Position numbers and translations under genes: made by a program
In this document: positions 55,279 through 64,000 of the stretch, one piece after another
How the letters are laid out: each line of letters begins with the position of its first letter
Numbering within the stretch: the first letter of the stretch is position 1
The notes under the pieces: model-generated
Told to the model about the DNA's origin: nothing
The model's database searches: none
What the model saw: only the letters and a program-made list of their open reading frames with translations
Source: an uncultured Tenacibaculum sp.
Lineage (GTDB): Bacteria > Bacteroidota > Bacteroidia > Flavobacteriales > Flavobacteriaceae
DNA: 64,000 nt
NCBI RefSeq assembly: GCF_947495995.1
Contig: NZ_CANMAX010000011.1
Coordinates: forward strand, 44,610-108,609
Direction of reading: 5' to 3'

Positions 55279-57225
55279 ATGAAAAAAACTAATCTCTTAA
55301 TTTTACTATTAAACCTTAGTGCTATTTTTAGTGCTAGCTCTCAAAATTTTGACGAAAAATCTCTTGAAGAACGAACTAGACCTTACGGTGATGCCGATGA
55401 TCCAACCATTAATTGGAGAATTCGTTGGGATAGATCCGATCTTTTTAAGAATGATAATTTTCCAGATTCTGAATATAAATACAATACAAGAATTTGGGCT
55501 AAAGAACCTGAAAATGTGCAAAGTTGGGTTTGGAGAAATAAACAAAATATAGAACAAAAAAATGGTTCTTTATTTATTACTGCTCGATACAATGAAGCTG
55601 GTTTTCCTGAAAATATGGTTCCTGATGGTTGTGTAAACGGAAACGCTTCTACCAATATGGTTCCAGTTCGATTTTCTTCTGGAATGTTAAGAAGTACTTC
55701 TCCTGGATTTGTATATGGATACTACGAAGCTGCAATTAAAGGAAGCGATGGTTTTCCTGGAGTTTCACCTGCATTTTGGTTATACAATCAAATAAGATCT
55801 AATACAACTGTTGGTAAAGTTCGTTATCAAGAAATTGATGTGGTAGAACTTACTCAAGAAGGAACTAGTGAAGCAACTCGTAAAGTTATGGATCATAATT
55901 TACACGCAATTACTACGGCTTCTTCTAAACAACGTTTTGATAGTTCTTTAAATCCTCCTGTTGGTGCTTTTGTTCCGTCTGTAGAAAATGGAGGATTAAC
56001 AGTTGGACCAATTAATAGTACTGCTGGTAGAAGATGGTGGAGACCAAAACAAAACACAGCTGCTGAACGAAATGAAACACATGAATTTGAACCTAGAGAC
56101 ATCAACATTTTTGGATGTAGAGTTACAAGTCAGGAAATTATTTGGTATGTAAATGGTAAAGAAATAGGAAGAAAACCTAATGTGTTGTGGCAAAAAGAAG
56201 CAGACTTAACAAACCCTATGCGAATTACTTTGTCTTTAGGAATACGTGCTCCTTATAATCAATTTTGTAGCAATCGATTTGTAATGCCAAATCCGACTGT
56301 ATTATCTAGAGCAAGAAATTTCTTCCCACAATCGATGCAAGTACTTTATGTAAAAGTATTTGAGCCAATGAATGAATCTACACAAAACATTCCTGTTACT
56401 GGTGTTACTTTAAAAAAGTCTGAAGTTCCTGTAAGAGTTGGTGGAAATACGATTCTAACTCCTGTTATTGCTCCTACAAAAGCTAGTAATAAAAAGTTTA
56501 CTTTTTACAGTGTTTCTGGGATGGATGTTGCTAGAGTAGATTCTAAAACCGGAATTGTAACTGCATTAAAAGAAGGAACAGCTACATTTAGAGTAATTAC
56601 AGAAGAAGGTAACTTTTTTGATGACATAACGATTACTGTTGGTGCTAATCCTAGTCAAACTAGAAGAGCTGTTATTCCTGTTCCTCCTGGATCTGCGGGT
56701 TTAGCTCCTGATGGAGATACAGACAATGGATCTGATAATGATAATGATAATGATAATGATAATGATAATGGAGATACTACAAATCCGCCTAATAACGGAA
56801 ATTGTAACCAAATTCCTACTTGGAAAAAATCTGATTCATATAAAAAAGGAGATAAAGTAAAACTAAACGCTTCTATATATGAATTGGTAAATAACAGTAT
56901 TGGAAAGTGTAAACCCGGTGGAAATACTACTTGTTCAAAAAATCAGTGGAAAGAAATTGGACAGTGTACTGCATCTCGAACAAGCTTCTCTTCTGTGAAT
57001 ACTGAAGTAAAAGTTTTTCCAAATCCTTCTATCAATATTGTAAATATTACTTCTCAACAAGGTGCTAAAATAAGTATTACTGATACAGCTGGTAAAGTAA
57101 TTTTATCAAAAGTAGCTGAAGGACAAATTACTTCTTTCAACACTGATAATTTCTCAGAGGGATTATACTTAATTCGTGTTCAAAAAGAAAATGAAACAGT
57201 TACTAAAAAACTGATTATAAAGTAA
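55279..57225 (+). CDS. cgkA: GH16 kappa-carrageenase with Ig-like, CBM5/12-like and T9SS domains
   Basis: 648 residues. Signal peptide (1-22), then a GH16 catalytic domain (about 35-365) with the ExDxxE motif EIDVVE (Glu185, Asp187, Glu190), followed by LTQ and later MDHNLHA, as in kappa-carrageenases. A BIG2-type Ig domain (about 370-455), a (DN)6 acidic linker, a chitin-binding-type module (TWKKSDSYKKGDKVKL..., about 517-565) and a type A T9SS sorting domain (VKVFPNPSINIVNI ... KKLIIK) follow. It is secreted and cuts beta-1,4 bonds of kappa-carrageenan with retention. It is a single-gene unit between two LuxR-type regulators. Confidence 0.93.
   Translation: MKKTNLLILLLNLSAIFSASSQNFDEKSLEERTRPYGDADDPTINWRIRWDRSDLFKNDNFPDSEYKYNTRIWAKEPENVQSWVWRNKQNIEQKNGSLFITARYNEAGFPENMVPDGCVNGNASTNMVPVRFSSGMLRSTSPGFVYGYYEAAIKGSDGFPGVSPAFWLYNQIRSNTTVGKVRYQEIDVVELTQEGTSEATRKVMDHNLHAITTASSKQRFDSSLNPPVGAFVPSVENGGLTVGPINSTAGRRWWRPKQNTAAERNETHEFEPRDINIFGCRVTSQEIIWYVNGKEIGRKPNVLWQKEADLTNPMRITLSLGIRAPYNQFCSNRFVMPNPTVLSRARNFFPQSMQVLYVKVFEPMNESTQNIPVTGVTLKKSEVPVRVGGNTILTPVIAPTKASNKKFTFYSVSGMDVARVDSKTGIVTALKEGTATFRVITEEGNFFDDITITVGANPSQTRRAVIPVPPGSAGLAPDGDTDNGSDNDNDNDNDNDNGDTTNPPNNGNCNQIPTWKKSDSYKKGDKVKLNASIYELVNNSIGKCKPGGNTTCSKNQWKEIGQCTASRTSFSSVNTEVKVFPNPSINIVNITSQQGAKISITDTAGKVILSKVAEGQITSFNTDNFSEGLYLIRVQKENETVTKKLIIK
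56734..56770 (+). repeat. GATAAT hexanucleotide repeat in the GH16 linker
   Basis: Six copies of GATAAT encode an Asp-Asn linker before the CBM-like module. Slippage by one unit would change the linker by two residues without a frameshift, so linker length may vary among strains. Confidence 0.85.
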
Positions 57226-57266
57226 ATTAATTCTATCGTATAAATTAATTTGGGTTATTTATTTTT

Positions 57267-57303
57267 AAAGTCTGATCATAAAAATGATCAGACTTTCTTT
57301 TTT
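57267..57303. terminator. Convergent terminator after kappa-carrageenase
   Basis: 12-base perfect stem AAAGTCTGATCA/TGATCAGACTTT, 6-base loop and a T-rich tail. It serves the GH16 gene and probably also the convergent regulator. Confidence 0.85.
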
Positions 57304-57307
57304 TAGT

Positions 57308-59209
57308 TTATAACTCACTCACTATATCTTGTAATGACATTTCAGAAGTTAATTCCATTTTTTTTCTTAGTCTGTATGTTGCTTTCTTAACTCCTTCATA
57401 TGTAATATTTAAGATTCCTCCAATCTCTTTATAAGACAAATTCATTTTTATTAGTGCTAGTAATCTAAGTTCTCCTGATGTAATTTTCGGGTATTTTTCT
57501 TTTATCTGAATGTAAAAATTAGGATGCACTTTTTCAAAATAGTTTTTGAAATTATTCCACTGTTCTTTATCGTGAACCAACTCACTTCTAATAATTTGCA
57601 ATAATTTTCTAGAATTAAACTTGACAAAATCATTTTCAGATTTCATTGTATCTTCAATGTATTTTTTCAGTTTTTCTAACACCATATTCTTTTTGGTAAT
57701 CTGTAAAGTATGTGTTACCAATTCTCGTTTTTTAAATGCTATTTCTGCACTTAATTTTTCTTTTTCTAAAATTGAATTTTGCACTAACAACCTAGATTGT
57801 ATTACTTTCTGTTTATTCGTGTAAAAACCTAAAATTAAAAACACCATAAATAAAAGGACACTAATAATTAAGATATTAAATCTTAAATCTCTTATTTCTT
57901 TTTCCTTTTTAAAGAATTCAATCTCTATTTCTTGCTTATTAATTTGCTTCTCTTTTTCTTCTATTTCATAAATAACTTGTAATTCACTTACCTTTTTTAG
58001 CTCTTCTAGCTTGTAAATAGAATCATTGAGAACATTTACTTTCTCTGCATATTTCAAAGCCGTATTTATTTTACCTTCTTTCTTTAAAATATCCATGTAA
58101 ATTTTATAAGACTTTTTTTGTAATTCTATGTCTCCTACTTTCTCTGAAATTTGTATGGCTTTTTTAACATGCTGCTTAGCTAAATATAATTTATGAACTG
58201 CTAAGTAACTCTTAGCTATCATATAATGAGCTGAGATCTGATCTAAAAAATCACCTTTTTTCACAAAATTACCCAATGCTTTATTTAAGAATTGAATCGA
58301 TTTATCGTATTCTTTTAAGTGATAATGAACCTCTCCAATTCTTACTTGAACAATAGCTATACTTTTTTTATTTAATATTGAAAGTCTAATCTTTAATGCT
58401 TCTTCGAAATAATGTAATGCTTTATCAAACTCTTTTAACCCTAAATAGCTTTTTCCTAAGTTTAAATAAACTACTGTAACTTGTTTTTTGTTTTTTGCCT
58501 TTTTTACTCCACTCAAAGATTTACCTATATACTCTAATGCTTTATTATATTTTTTTTGTTTGAGATACATGGTACCTATGTAATGATATATCCTACCAAT
58601 TCCTTTTGTATTTTTTCTCTTTTCATATATTTCATTTGCTTTTAAATAAAAAGAAATTGCTTTCTGATAATACCCCATCAAGTTGTATGAAGCTCCAATA
58701 TTTTCATATGCTTTTGCTACTGAAATTAAATCATTATGTGACTCAAAAATTGATTTTGCTTCTTGAAAATTAAATATTGATTTTAGGTAATTACTTTGAT
58801 ATTTATTAATCACTCCTATTTGAAACAATGCAGATGCTTGTCCCCACAAATACTTTTCTTCTCTATTAATAGTCAAAGCTTTATTAAAATAAACCAAAGC
58901 AGAATCGTATTCCTTTTGATAATAGTGTGCAATACCTAAGCAGTTATTAGCTCCAGCTAAACCACGTCTATTATTACTTTTTCTGGCAATACGAATTGCC
59001 TTTGTTATATAGTCTTTACTGAGTTCATAATTAGAACTCACGTATTCAAAACCTATTTCATTATAGGCTACAATTAAGGTAGAATCAGTTAATTTTTTAC
59101 TTTCTATTAAACTTTTTAAACTATCAATTTTTCTTAAGTTTTGGGCTGAAAATTCATGAATATTAAGCAACCAAAAACATATAGCAATTATTAAATGTGG
59201 GATTTTCAC
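57308..59209 (-). CDS. TPR-repeat membrane regulator with LuxR-type HTH
   Basis: 633 residues from a GTG start that opens a signal peptide (ending EFSAQ). About nine TPR units fill residues 30-400 (for example YYQKEYDSALVYFNKALTIN, then QSNYLKSIFNFQEA and KYNKALEYIGKSL). A coiled coil, a single membrane helix (ILIISVLLFMVFLILGFY, about 435-455) and a second coiled coil follow. The C-terminal HTH (ITSGELRLLALIKMNLSYKE, then ITYEGVKKATYRLRKKM) probably binds DNA in the cytoplasm. The periplasmic TPR domain would sense a partner or ligand. Context suggests control of the carrageenase or the adhesin genes. Confidence 0.85.
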   Translation of the reverse strand: MKIPHLIIAICFWLLNIHEFSAQNLRKIDSLKSLIESKKLTDSTLIVAYNEIGFEYVSSNYELSKDYITKAIRIARKSNNRRGLAGANNCLGIAHYYQKEYDSALVYFNKALTINREEKYLWGQASALFQIGVINKYQSNYLKSIFNFQEAKSIFESHNDLISVAKAYENIGASYNLMGYYQKAISFYLKANEIYEKRKNTKGIGRIYHYIGTMYLKQKKYNKALEYIGKSLSGVKKAKNKKQVTVVYLNLGKSYLGLKEFDKALHYFEEALKIRLSILNKKSIAIVQVRIGEVHYHLKEYDKSIQFLNKALGNFVKKGDFLDQISAHYMIAKSYLAVHKLYLAKQHVKKAIQISEKVGDIELQKKSYKIYMDILKKEGKINTALKYAEKVNVLNDSIYKLEELKKVSELQVIYEIEEKEKQINKQEIEIEFFKKEKEIRDLRFNILIISVLLFMVFLILGFYTNKQKVIQSRLLVQNSILEKEKLSAEIAFKKRELVTHTLQITKKNMVLEKLKKYIEDTMKSENDFVKFNSRKLLQIIRSELVHDKEQWNNFKNYFEKVHPNFYIQIKEKYPKITSGELRLLALIKMNLSYKEIGGILNITYEGVKKATYRLRKKMELTSEMSLQDIVSEL

Positions 59210-59309
59210 TTAGAATTATTTTTTTAATAATCGCGAAAATAGAATTACACATTTGTTTTTATGTTAAAACTTTATTTAAACAAATAATTATAGCTGATTG
59301 ATTTTTATG

Positions 59310-62300
59310 TTAATCACTTATATACAGATACCCAGATTTGGTCAACAACTCTAAATTTCCATTATTAGGAAAATCATACTTTATAATATAAAAGTAAGTC
59401 CCTGTAGGTAATTTTTCATTTTTTGCTATAGTTAATCTTCCTTCTGAAACTCCTCTAAATACATTAGTTACATTATCATAATTTTCTGTTTCAAAAACTA
59501 AAACTCCCCATCGATTAAAGATTTTCACAGTATTAGTATAGCATTCTATTCCTTCCAATAAAAAAATATCATTTACACCATCATTATTAAATGAAATACC
59601 GTTATAAACATTAACCGGACAAAAAACATCAACTTGTTGTGTAAAAGTACTAGCATTACCACAAACATCAGTAGCTGTCCAAATTCGTTCAATAAGATAT
59701 CTGTTTGAACAAGCTCCGTCTATTCTATTTTCACTAAATGTTATATTTACTGAATCTCCGCAACTATCTGTTGCTTGAGGTGTTATTACTTGTGGAATTG
59801 TATCACAAGAAACTAGTAAATTCGGGGGAATAGTGGTTTCGAATACTGGAGGTATTGTATCTTCTATAATTATTTCTTGAGTGCAGGTAACCGTGTCTCC
59901 TCTTTCATCTGTTGCTGTAAAAGTTCGTATAAAAGTTCCTGTATTACTACTACAACCATTTGTCAAATTACTATCAGTAAACGTAAGTGTAACTTCTCCA
60001 CAACTTTCAATAACTGTTGGTATACCTGTATTAGTAGTTTCTAATGATGCTCCACATTCCAAAGTTATTGAAGGCGGACAAGTTATTGCTAAATTAACTA
60101 CTGGAGCAGCAGTTATGGTTAAAGAAGTTGTAGAGACACAGGTTACATCTAATATATTTCTAACTGTGATTGTATAAGTGTTTGGAATTAAATTTGAAAA
60201 AATTGGAGAAGTTTGAAAAGTTGTCCCATTAATACTGTACTCGAAATTACTTCCTGTAGGATTGCTTATTGTAATTTCTCCTGTATTAACAATACAACTT
60301 GGCTGTGTAATTATTGATGCTGATATTACCGGTAAATTTGGCACTGAATTAATAACTACTGGAACTGAATTCGTTGCTGAACATGTTATATCAACTGTAC
60401 TTCGAACTGTTAAATCATAAGTATTAGGTGATAAATTTGAGAAAACTTCACTTGACTGATAAGAAATTCCATCAATACTGTATTCTACATTTGGTTGACT
60501 TATAAAAGTGATCGTTCCTGTTGGTATAGAACATGTCGGTTGTAAAACGCTTGCTAAAACTGGAATCGCTGGCGGAATCGGCACTGAATTTATCACCACT
60601 GGAACTGAACTCGTTGCTGAACATGTACTATCAACTGTACTTCGAACTGTTAAATCATAAGTATTAGGTGATAAGTTTGAAAAAACTTCACTTGACTGAA
60701 AAGTAATTCCATCAATACTATATTCTACATTGGGTTGGCTAACAAAAGTGATTGTTCCTGTTGGTGTAGAACATGTCGGTTGTAAAACACTTGCTAAAAC
60801 TGGAATCGCTGGTGGAATCGGTACTGAATTAATCACCACTGGAACTGAACTCGTTGCTGAACATGTACTATCAACTGTACTTCGAACTGTTAAATCATAA
60901 GTATTAGGTGATAAGTTTGAAAAAACTTCACTTGACTGAAAAGTAATTCCATCAATACTGTATTCTACATTGGGTTGACTAACAAAAGTGATTGTTCCTG
61001 TTGGTATAGAACATGTCGGTTGTAAAACACTTGCTAAAACCGGAATCGCTGGCGGAATCGGCACTGAATTAATCACTACTGGAACTGAACTCGTTGCTGA
61101 ACATGTACTATCAATTGTACTTCGAACTGTTAAATCATAAGTATTAGCTGATAAGTTTGAGAAAACTTCACTTGACTGAAAAGTAATTCCATCAATACTG
61201 TATTCTACATTTGGTTGACTAACAAAAGTAATTGTTCCTGTTGGTATAGAACAAGTAGGTTGTAAAACACTTGCTAAAACTGGTACTGTTGGTGGTGCTG
61301 GAACTGAACTAATAACTACAGGAACTGAATTCGTTGTAACACAATTTCTTTCTATTGAACTTCGAACTGTTAAATTATAAGTATTGGGTGGTAAATTTGA
61401 AAAAACTTCATTAGTTCTGAAAGTAATTCCATCAATACTATATTCTACATTTGGTTGAGAAACAAAAGTGATCGTTCCTGTTGGTATAGGACATGTCGGT
61501 TGTAAAACACTTGCTAAAACTGGAACCGCTGGCGGAATCGGCACTGAATTAACAACCACTGGAACTGAATTCGTTGCTGAACATGTACTATCAACTGTAC
61601 TTCGAACTGTTAAATCATAAGTATTAGGTGACAAGTTTGTAAAAACTTCACTTGACTGAAAAGTAATTCCATCAATACTATATTCTACATTTGGTTGACT
61701 AACAAATGTGATTGTTCCTGTTGGTATAGAACATGTTGGTTGTAAAACGCTAGCTAAAACTGGAACCGCAGGCGGAATCGGCACTAAATTAACAACCACT
61801 GGAACTGAATTCGTTGCTGAACATGTACTATCAACTGTACTTCGAACTGTTAAATCATAAGTATTAGGTGATAAGTTTGAGAAAACTTCACTTGACTGAA
61901 AAGTAATTCCATCAATGCTATATTCTACATTGGGTTGACTAACAAAAGTGATGGTTCCTGTTGGTATAAAACATGTTGGTTGTAAAACGCTAGCTAAAAC
62001 TGGAACCGCAGGCGAAATCGGCACTGAATTAACAACCACTGGAACTGAACTCGTTGTAACACAATTTCTTTCTATTGAACTTCGAACTGTTAAATTATAA
62101 GTGTTGGGTGGTAAATTTGAAAAAACTTCATTTGTTCTAAAAGTTATTCCATCAATACTATATTCTACATTTGGTTGACTAACAAAAGTGATTGTTCCTG
62201 TTGGTATAGAACATGTCGGTTGTAAAACACTCGCTAAAACTGGTGTTGGTGGTGAACTAGGTACAGGATCTATAGTTACAGGGAACAAACTTACTGTAGA

Positions 62301-64000
62301 ACAACGTGATCCTGCCGTATTTCTTACTGTAAGGGTATAAGTATTTGGTGTCAAACTGGTAAATACTTCACTAGTTTGAAAATTCACTCCATCAATACTA
62401 TACTCTACATTTGGTTGTACCACAAATGTAATTGTACCGCTAGGAACTAAACAAGTTGGTTGAGTTAATATTGCACTTGGAGTTGTAGGAACTGGTAATG
62501 CAGGATCAATAACAATTGTAGTCACAGCAGAAATACAACCATCTGCATTTGTTTCTGTCAACTCGTAAGTTCCTGGTGCTAAGGTTGTAAAACTAGTCCC
62601 AGTTTGTGCAGCTACTACAGGAGTTATTCCTGTTAATGTATATGTTGAAGTCGCTACTGGACTAGTTACGCTAATACTTCCTGTTGCTACTAAACAGGTT
62701 GGATCTACATGTGTTGCAGCTGGTGCAACTGGTGTTGTTAATGCAGGATCAATAACAATTGTAGTTGCAGCAGAAACACAACCATCTGCATTTGTTTCTG
62801 TTAATTCATAAGTTCCTGGGGCTAAGGTTGTAAAACTAGTCCCAGTTTGTACTGCTACTACAGGTGTTATTCCTGTTAAGGTATATGTTGAAGTTGCTAC
62901 TGGACTAGTGACATTAATACTTCCGGTTGCTACTAAACAGGTCGGATCTACATGTGTTGCAGCTGGCGCTGCTGGTGTTGTTAATGCAGGATCAATAACA
63001 ATTGTAGTCACAGCAGAAATACAACCATCTGCATTTGTTTCTGTCAACTCGTAAGTTCCTGATGCTAAGGCTATAAAACTAGTCCTAGTTTGTGCAGCTA
63101 CTACAGGTGTTATTCCTGTTAAGGTATATGTTGAAGTCGCTACTGGACTAGTTACGCTAATACTTCCTGTTGCTACTAAACAGGTCGGATCTACATGTGT
63201 TGCAACTGGCGCAGCTGGTGTTGTTAATGCAGGATCAATAACAATCGTAGTCGCCACAGAAATACAACCGTCTGCATTTGTTTCTGTTAATTCATAAATC
63301 CCTGGTGCTAAGGTTGTAAAACTAGTTCCGGTTTGAGCAGCTACTACAGGTGTTATTCCTGTTAAGGTATATGTTGAAGTTGCTACTGGACTGGTGACAG
63401 TAATACTTCCAGTTGCTACTAAACAGGTTGGATCTACATGTGTTGCTACTGGCGCAGCTGGTGTTGTTAATGCAGGATCAATAACAATCGTAGTTGTCGT
63501 AGATACACATCCATCCGAATTTGTTTCTGTTAATTCATACGTTCCAGGAGCTAAAGTTGAAAAGCTAGTTCCTGTTTGCGCTGCTACTACAGGAGTTATT
63601 CCTGTTAAGGTATATGTTGAAGTTGCTACTGGACTAGTGACGGTAATACTTCCTGTTGCTACTAAACAGGTTGGATCAGTATGTGTTGCAGCTGGCGCAG
63701 CTGGTGTTCTTAATGCAGGATCAATAATAATCGTAGTCGCCACAGAAATACAACCGTCCGCATTTGTCTCTGTTAATTCATAAGTTCCTGAGGTTAATCT
63801 TGTAAAGTTAGTTCCAGTTTGCGCAGCAACTACAGGCGTTATTCCTGTTAAGGTATATGTTGAAGTTGCTACTGGACTAGTGACATTAATACTTCCGATT
63901 GCTACTAAACAGGTCGGATCTACATGTGTTGCAACTGGTGCAGCTGGTGTTGTTAATGCAGGATCAATAACAATTGTAGTCGCCCCAGAAATACAACCAT
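59310..64000 (-). CDS. Giant SprB-like repeat adhesin, 5' end outside window
   Basis: The frame is open to the window end (an internal GTG at 63743 is not the start), so at least 1560 residues are visible. N to C: at least six 81-residue repeats (DPTCLVATGSISVTSPVATS...), about nine 80-residue repeats (QPTCSIPTGTITFVSQPNVE...YSIDGITFQ), one divergent repeat, two HYR-like domains with conserved Cys (TFTDSNLTNGCSSNTGTFI and similar), and a gliding-associated T9SS type B sorting domain (NVYNGISFNNDGVNDIFLLE, IFNRWGVLVFE). The repeats resemble those of SprB, the mobile gliding adhesin. Likely a surface adhesin; the carrageenan connection is only positional. Confidence 0.88.
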   Translation of the reverse strand, partial: GCISGATTIVIDPALTTPAAPVATHVDPTCLVAIGSINVTSPVATSTYTLTGITPVVAAQTGTNFTRLTSGTYELTETNADGCISVATTIIIDPALRTPAAPAATHTDPTCLVATGSITVTSPVATSTYTLTGITPVVAAQTGTSFSTLAPGTYELTETNSDGCVSTTTTIVIDPALTTPAAPVATHVDPTCLVATGSITVTSPVATSTYTLTGITPVVAAQTGTSFTTLAPGIYELTETNADGCISVATTIVIDPALTTPAAPVATHVDPTCLVATGSISVTSPVATSTYTLTGITPVVAAQTRTSFIALASGTYELTETNADGCISAVTTIVIDPALTTPAAPAATHVDPTCLVATGSINVTSPVATSTYTLTGITPVVAVQTGTSFTTLAPGTYELTETNADGCVSAATTIVIDPALTTPVAPAATHVDPTCLVATGSISVTSPVATSTYTLTGITPVVAAQTGTSFTTLAPGTYELTETNADGCISAVTTIVIDPALPVPTTPSAILTQPTCLVPSGTITFVVQPNVEYSIDGVNFQTSEVFTSLTPNTYTLTVRNTAGSRCSTVSLFPVTIDPVPSSPPTPVLASVLQPTCSIPTGTITFVSQPNVEYSIDGITFRTNEVFSNLPPNTYNLTVRSSIERNCVTTSSVPVVVNSVPISPAVPVLASVLQPTCFIPTGTITFVSQPNVEYSIDGITFQSSEVFSNLSPNTYDLTVRSTVDSTCSATNSVPVVVNLVPIPPAVPVLASVLQPTCSIPTGTITFVSQPNVEYSIDGITFQSSEVFTNLSPNTYDLTVRSTVDSTCSATNSVPVVVNSVPIPPAVPVLASVLQPTCPIPTGTITFVSQPNVEYSIDGITFRTNEVFSNLPPNTYNLTVRSSIERNCVTTNSVPVVISSVPAPPTVPVLASVLQPTCSIPTGTITFVSQPNVEYSIDGITFQSSEVFSNLSANTYDLTVRSTIDSTCSATSSVPVVINSVPIPPAIPVLASVLQPTCSIPTGTITFVSQPNVEYSIDGITFQSSEVFSNLSPNTYDLTVRSTVDSTCSATSSVPVVINSVPIPPAIPVLASVLQPTCSTPTGTITFVSQPNVEYSIDGITFQSSEVFSNLSPNTYDLTVRSTVDSTCSATSSVPVVINSVPIPPAIPVLASVLQPTCSIPTGTITFISQPNVEYSIDGISYQSSEVFSNLSPNTYDLTVRSTVDITCSATNSVPVVINSVPNLPVISASIITQPSCIVNTGEITISNPTGSNFEYSINGTTFQTSPIFSNLIPNTYTITVRNILDVTCVSTTSLTITAAPVVNLAITCPPSITLECGASLETTNTGIPTVIESCGEVTLTFTDSNLTNGCSSNTGTFIRTFTATDERGDTVTCTQEIIIEDTIPPVFETTIPPNLLVSCDTIPQVITPQATDSCGDSVNITFSENRIDGACSNRYLIERIWTATDVCGNASTFTQQVDVFCPVNVYNGISFNNDGVNDIFLLEGIECYTNTVKIFNRWGVLVFETENYDNVTNVFRGVSEGRLTIAKNEKLPTGTYFYIIKYDFPNNGNLELLTKSGYLYISD
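60301..62460 (-). repeat. 240-bp tandem coding repeats
   Basis: The sequence TGTAAAAC(A/G)C.(A/C)GCTAAAAC on the plus strand recurs at exactly 240-base steps (60541, 60781, 61021, 61261, 61501, 61741, 61981, 62221). Units are highly similar, with two sub-versions (IDGITFQSS and IDGITFRTN). Confidence 0.9.
62499..64000 (-). repeat. 243-bp tandem coding repeats
   Basis: The word GCAGGATCAATAA recurs at exactly 243-base steps (near 62500, 62743, 62986, 63229, 63472, 63715, 63958) and continues past the window end. It encodes the 81-residue repeat and is a different repeat type from the 240-base array beside it in the same gene. Confidence 0.9.

Noticed and set aside
59881..63783. Open frames on the plus strand opposite the adhesin repeats
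   Set aside because: They are mirror frames of the repetitive coding sequence with low-complexity Val/Thr-rich products and no start or context signals.

Overview
The window comes from an AT-rich marine member of the Bacteroidota, most likely a Flavobacteriaceae. The reasons are paired SusC/SusD genes, type IX secretion C-terminal sorting domains (types A and B), a SprB-like repeat adhesin, membrane-bound LuxR-type regulators and very A/T-rich start regions. No genus is assigned.

Layout. (1) 1-7440: the distal end of a contractile-tail locus (prophage, tailocin or related injection particle). It holds three consecutive paralogous tail-fibre genes, the first cut by the window edge, then a non-coding 3 x 160 bp tandem repeat, a baseplate-J-like gene, a small tail gene and a His-rich tail-collar fibre. 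(2) 7440-8083: no gene, but four strong intrinsic terminators. (3) 8084-12043: a secreted histidine phosphatase and two tandem paralogous subtilisin-like lipoproteins with a shared upstream palindrome. (4) 12115-13969: a stand-alone C39-like cysteine peptidase divergent from a 58-residue Gly-leader peptide gene, then an overlapping operon with two Roadblock/LC7-like proteins. (5) 14125-15285: a membrane-anchored AraC regulator. (6) 15468-57225: a large carrageenan utilisation locus. (7) 57308-59209: a TPR/LuxR-type membrane regulator. (8) 59310-64000: the C-terminal part of a giant repeat adhesin that runs off the window.

The carrageenan locus is nearly a complete pathway. A secreted GH16 kappa-carrageenase and a lipoprotein GH82 iota-carrageenase cut the polymer. 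SusC/SusD import the oligosaccharides, and three S1 sulfatases remove sulfate. A GH42/GH167-like beta-galactosidase and a GH127 enzyme (the family of 3,6-anhydro-D-galactosidases) release D-galactose and 3,6-anhydro-D-galactose. Galactose enters the Leloir pathway (galM, galK, galT and galE are all present). Anhydrogalactose goes through a dehydrogenase, cycloisomerase, KDGal kinase and KDPGal aldolase (DauA-D). A sugar porter, a LacI regulator and an AraC regulator are included. Less expected members are three T9SS-secreted beta-helix proteins of no family I recognise, an octaheme cytochrome/HEAT/TPR lipoprotein and a secreted protein of unknown function.

The best candidates for something undescribed are the nested repeat between the tail-fibre and baseplate genes, the C39/leader-peptide/Roadblock cluster, and the secreted beta-helix trio. 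Homology statements come from reading motifs by eye, not from database searches.
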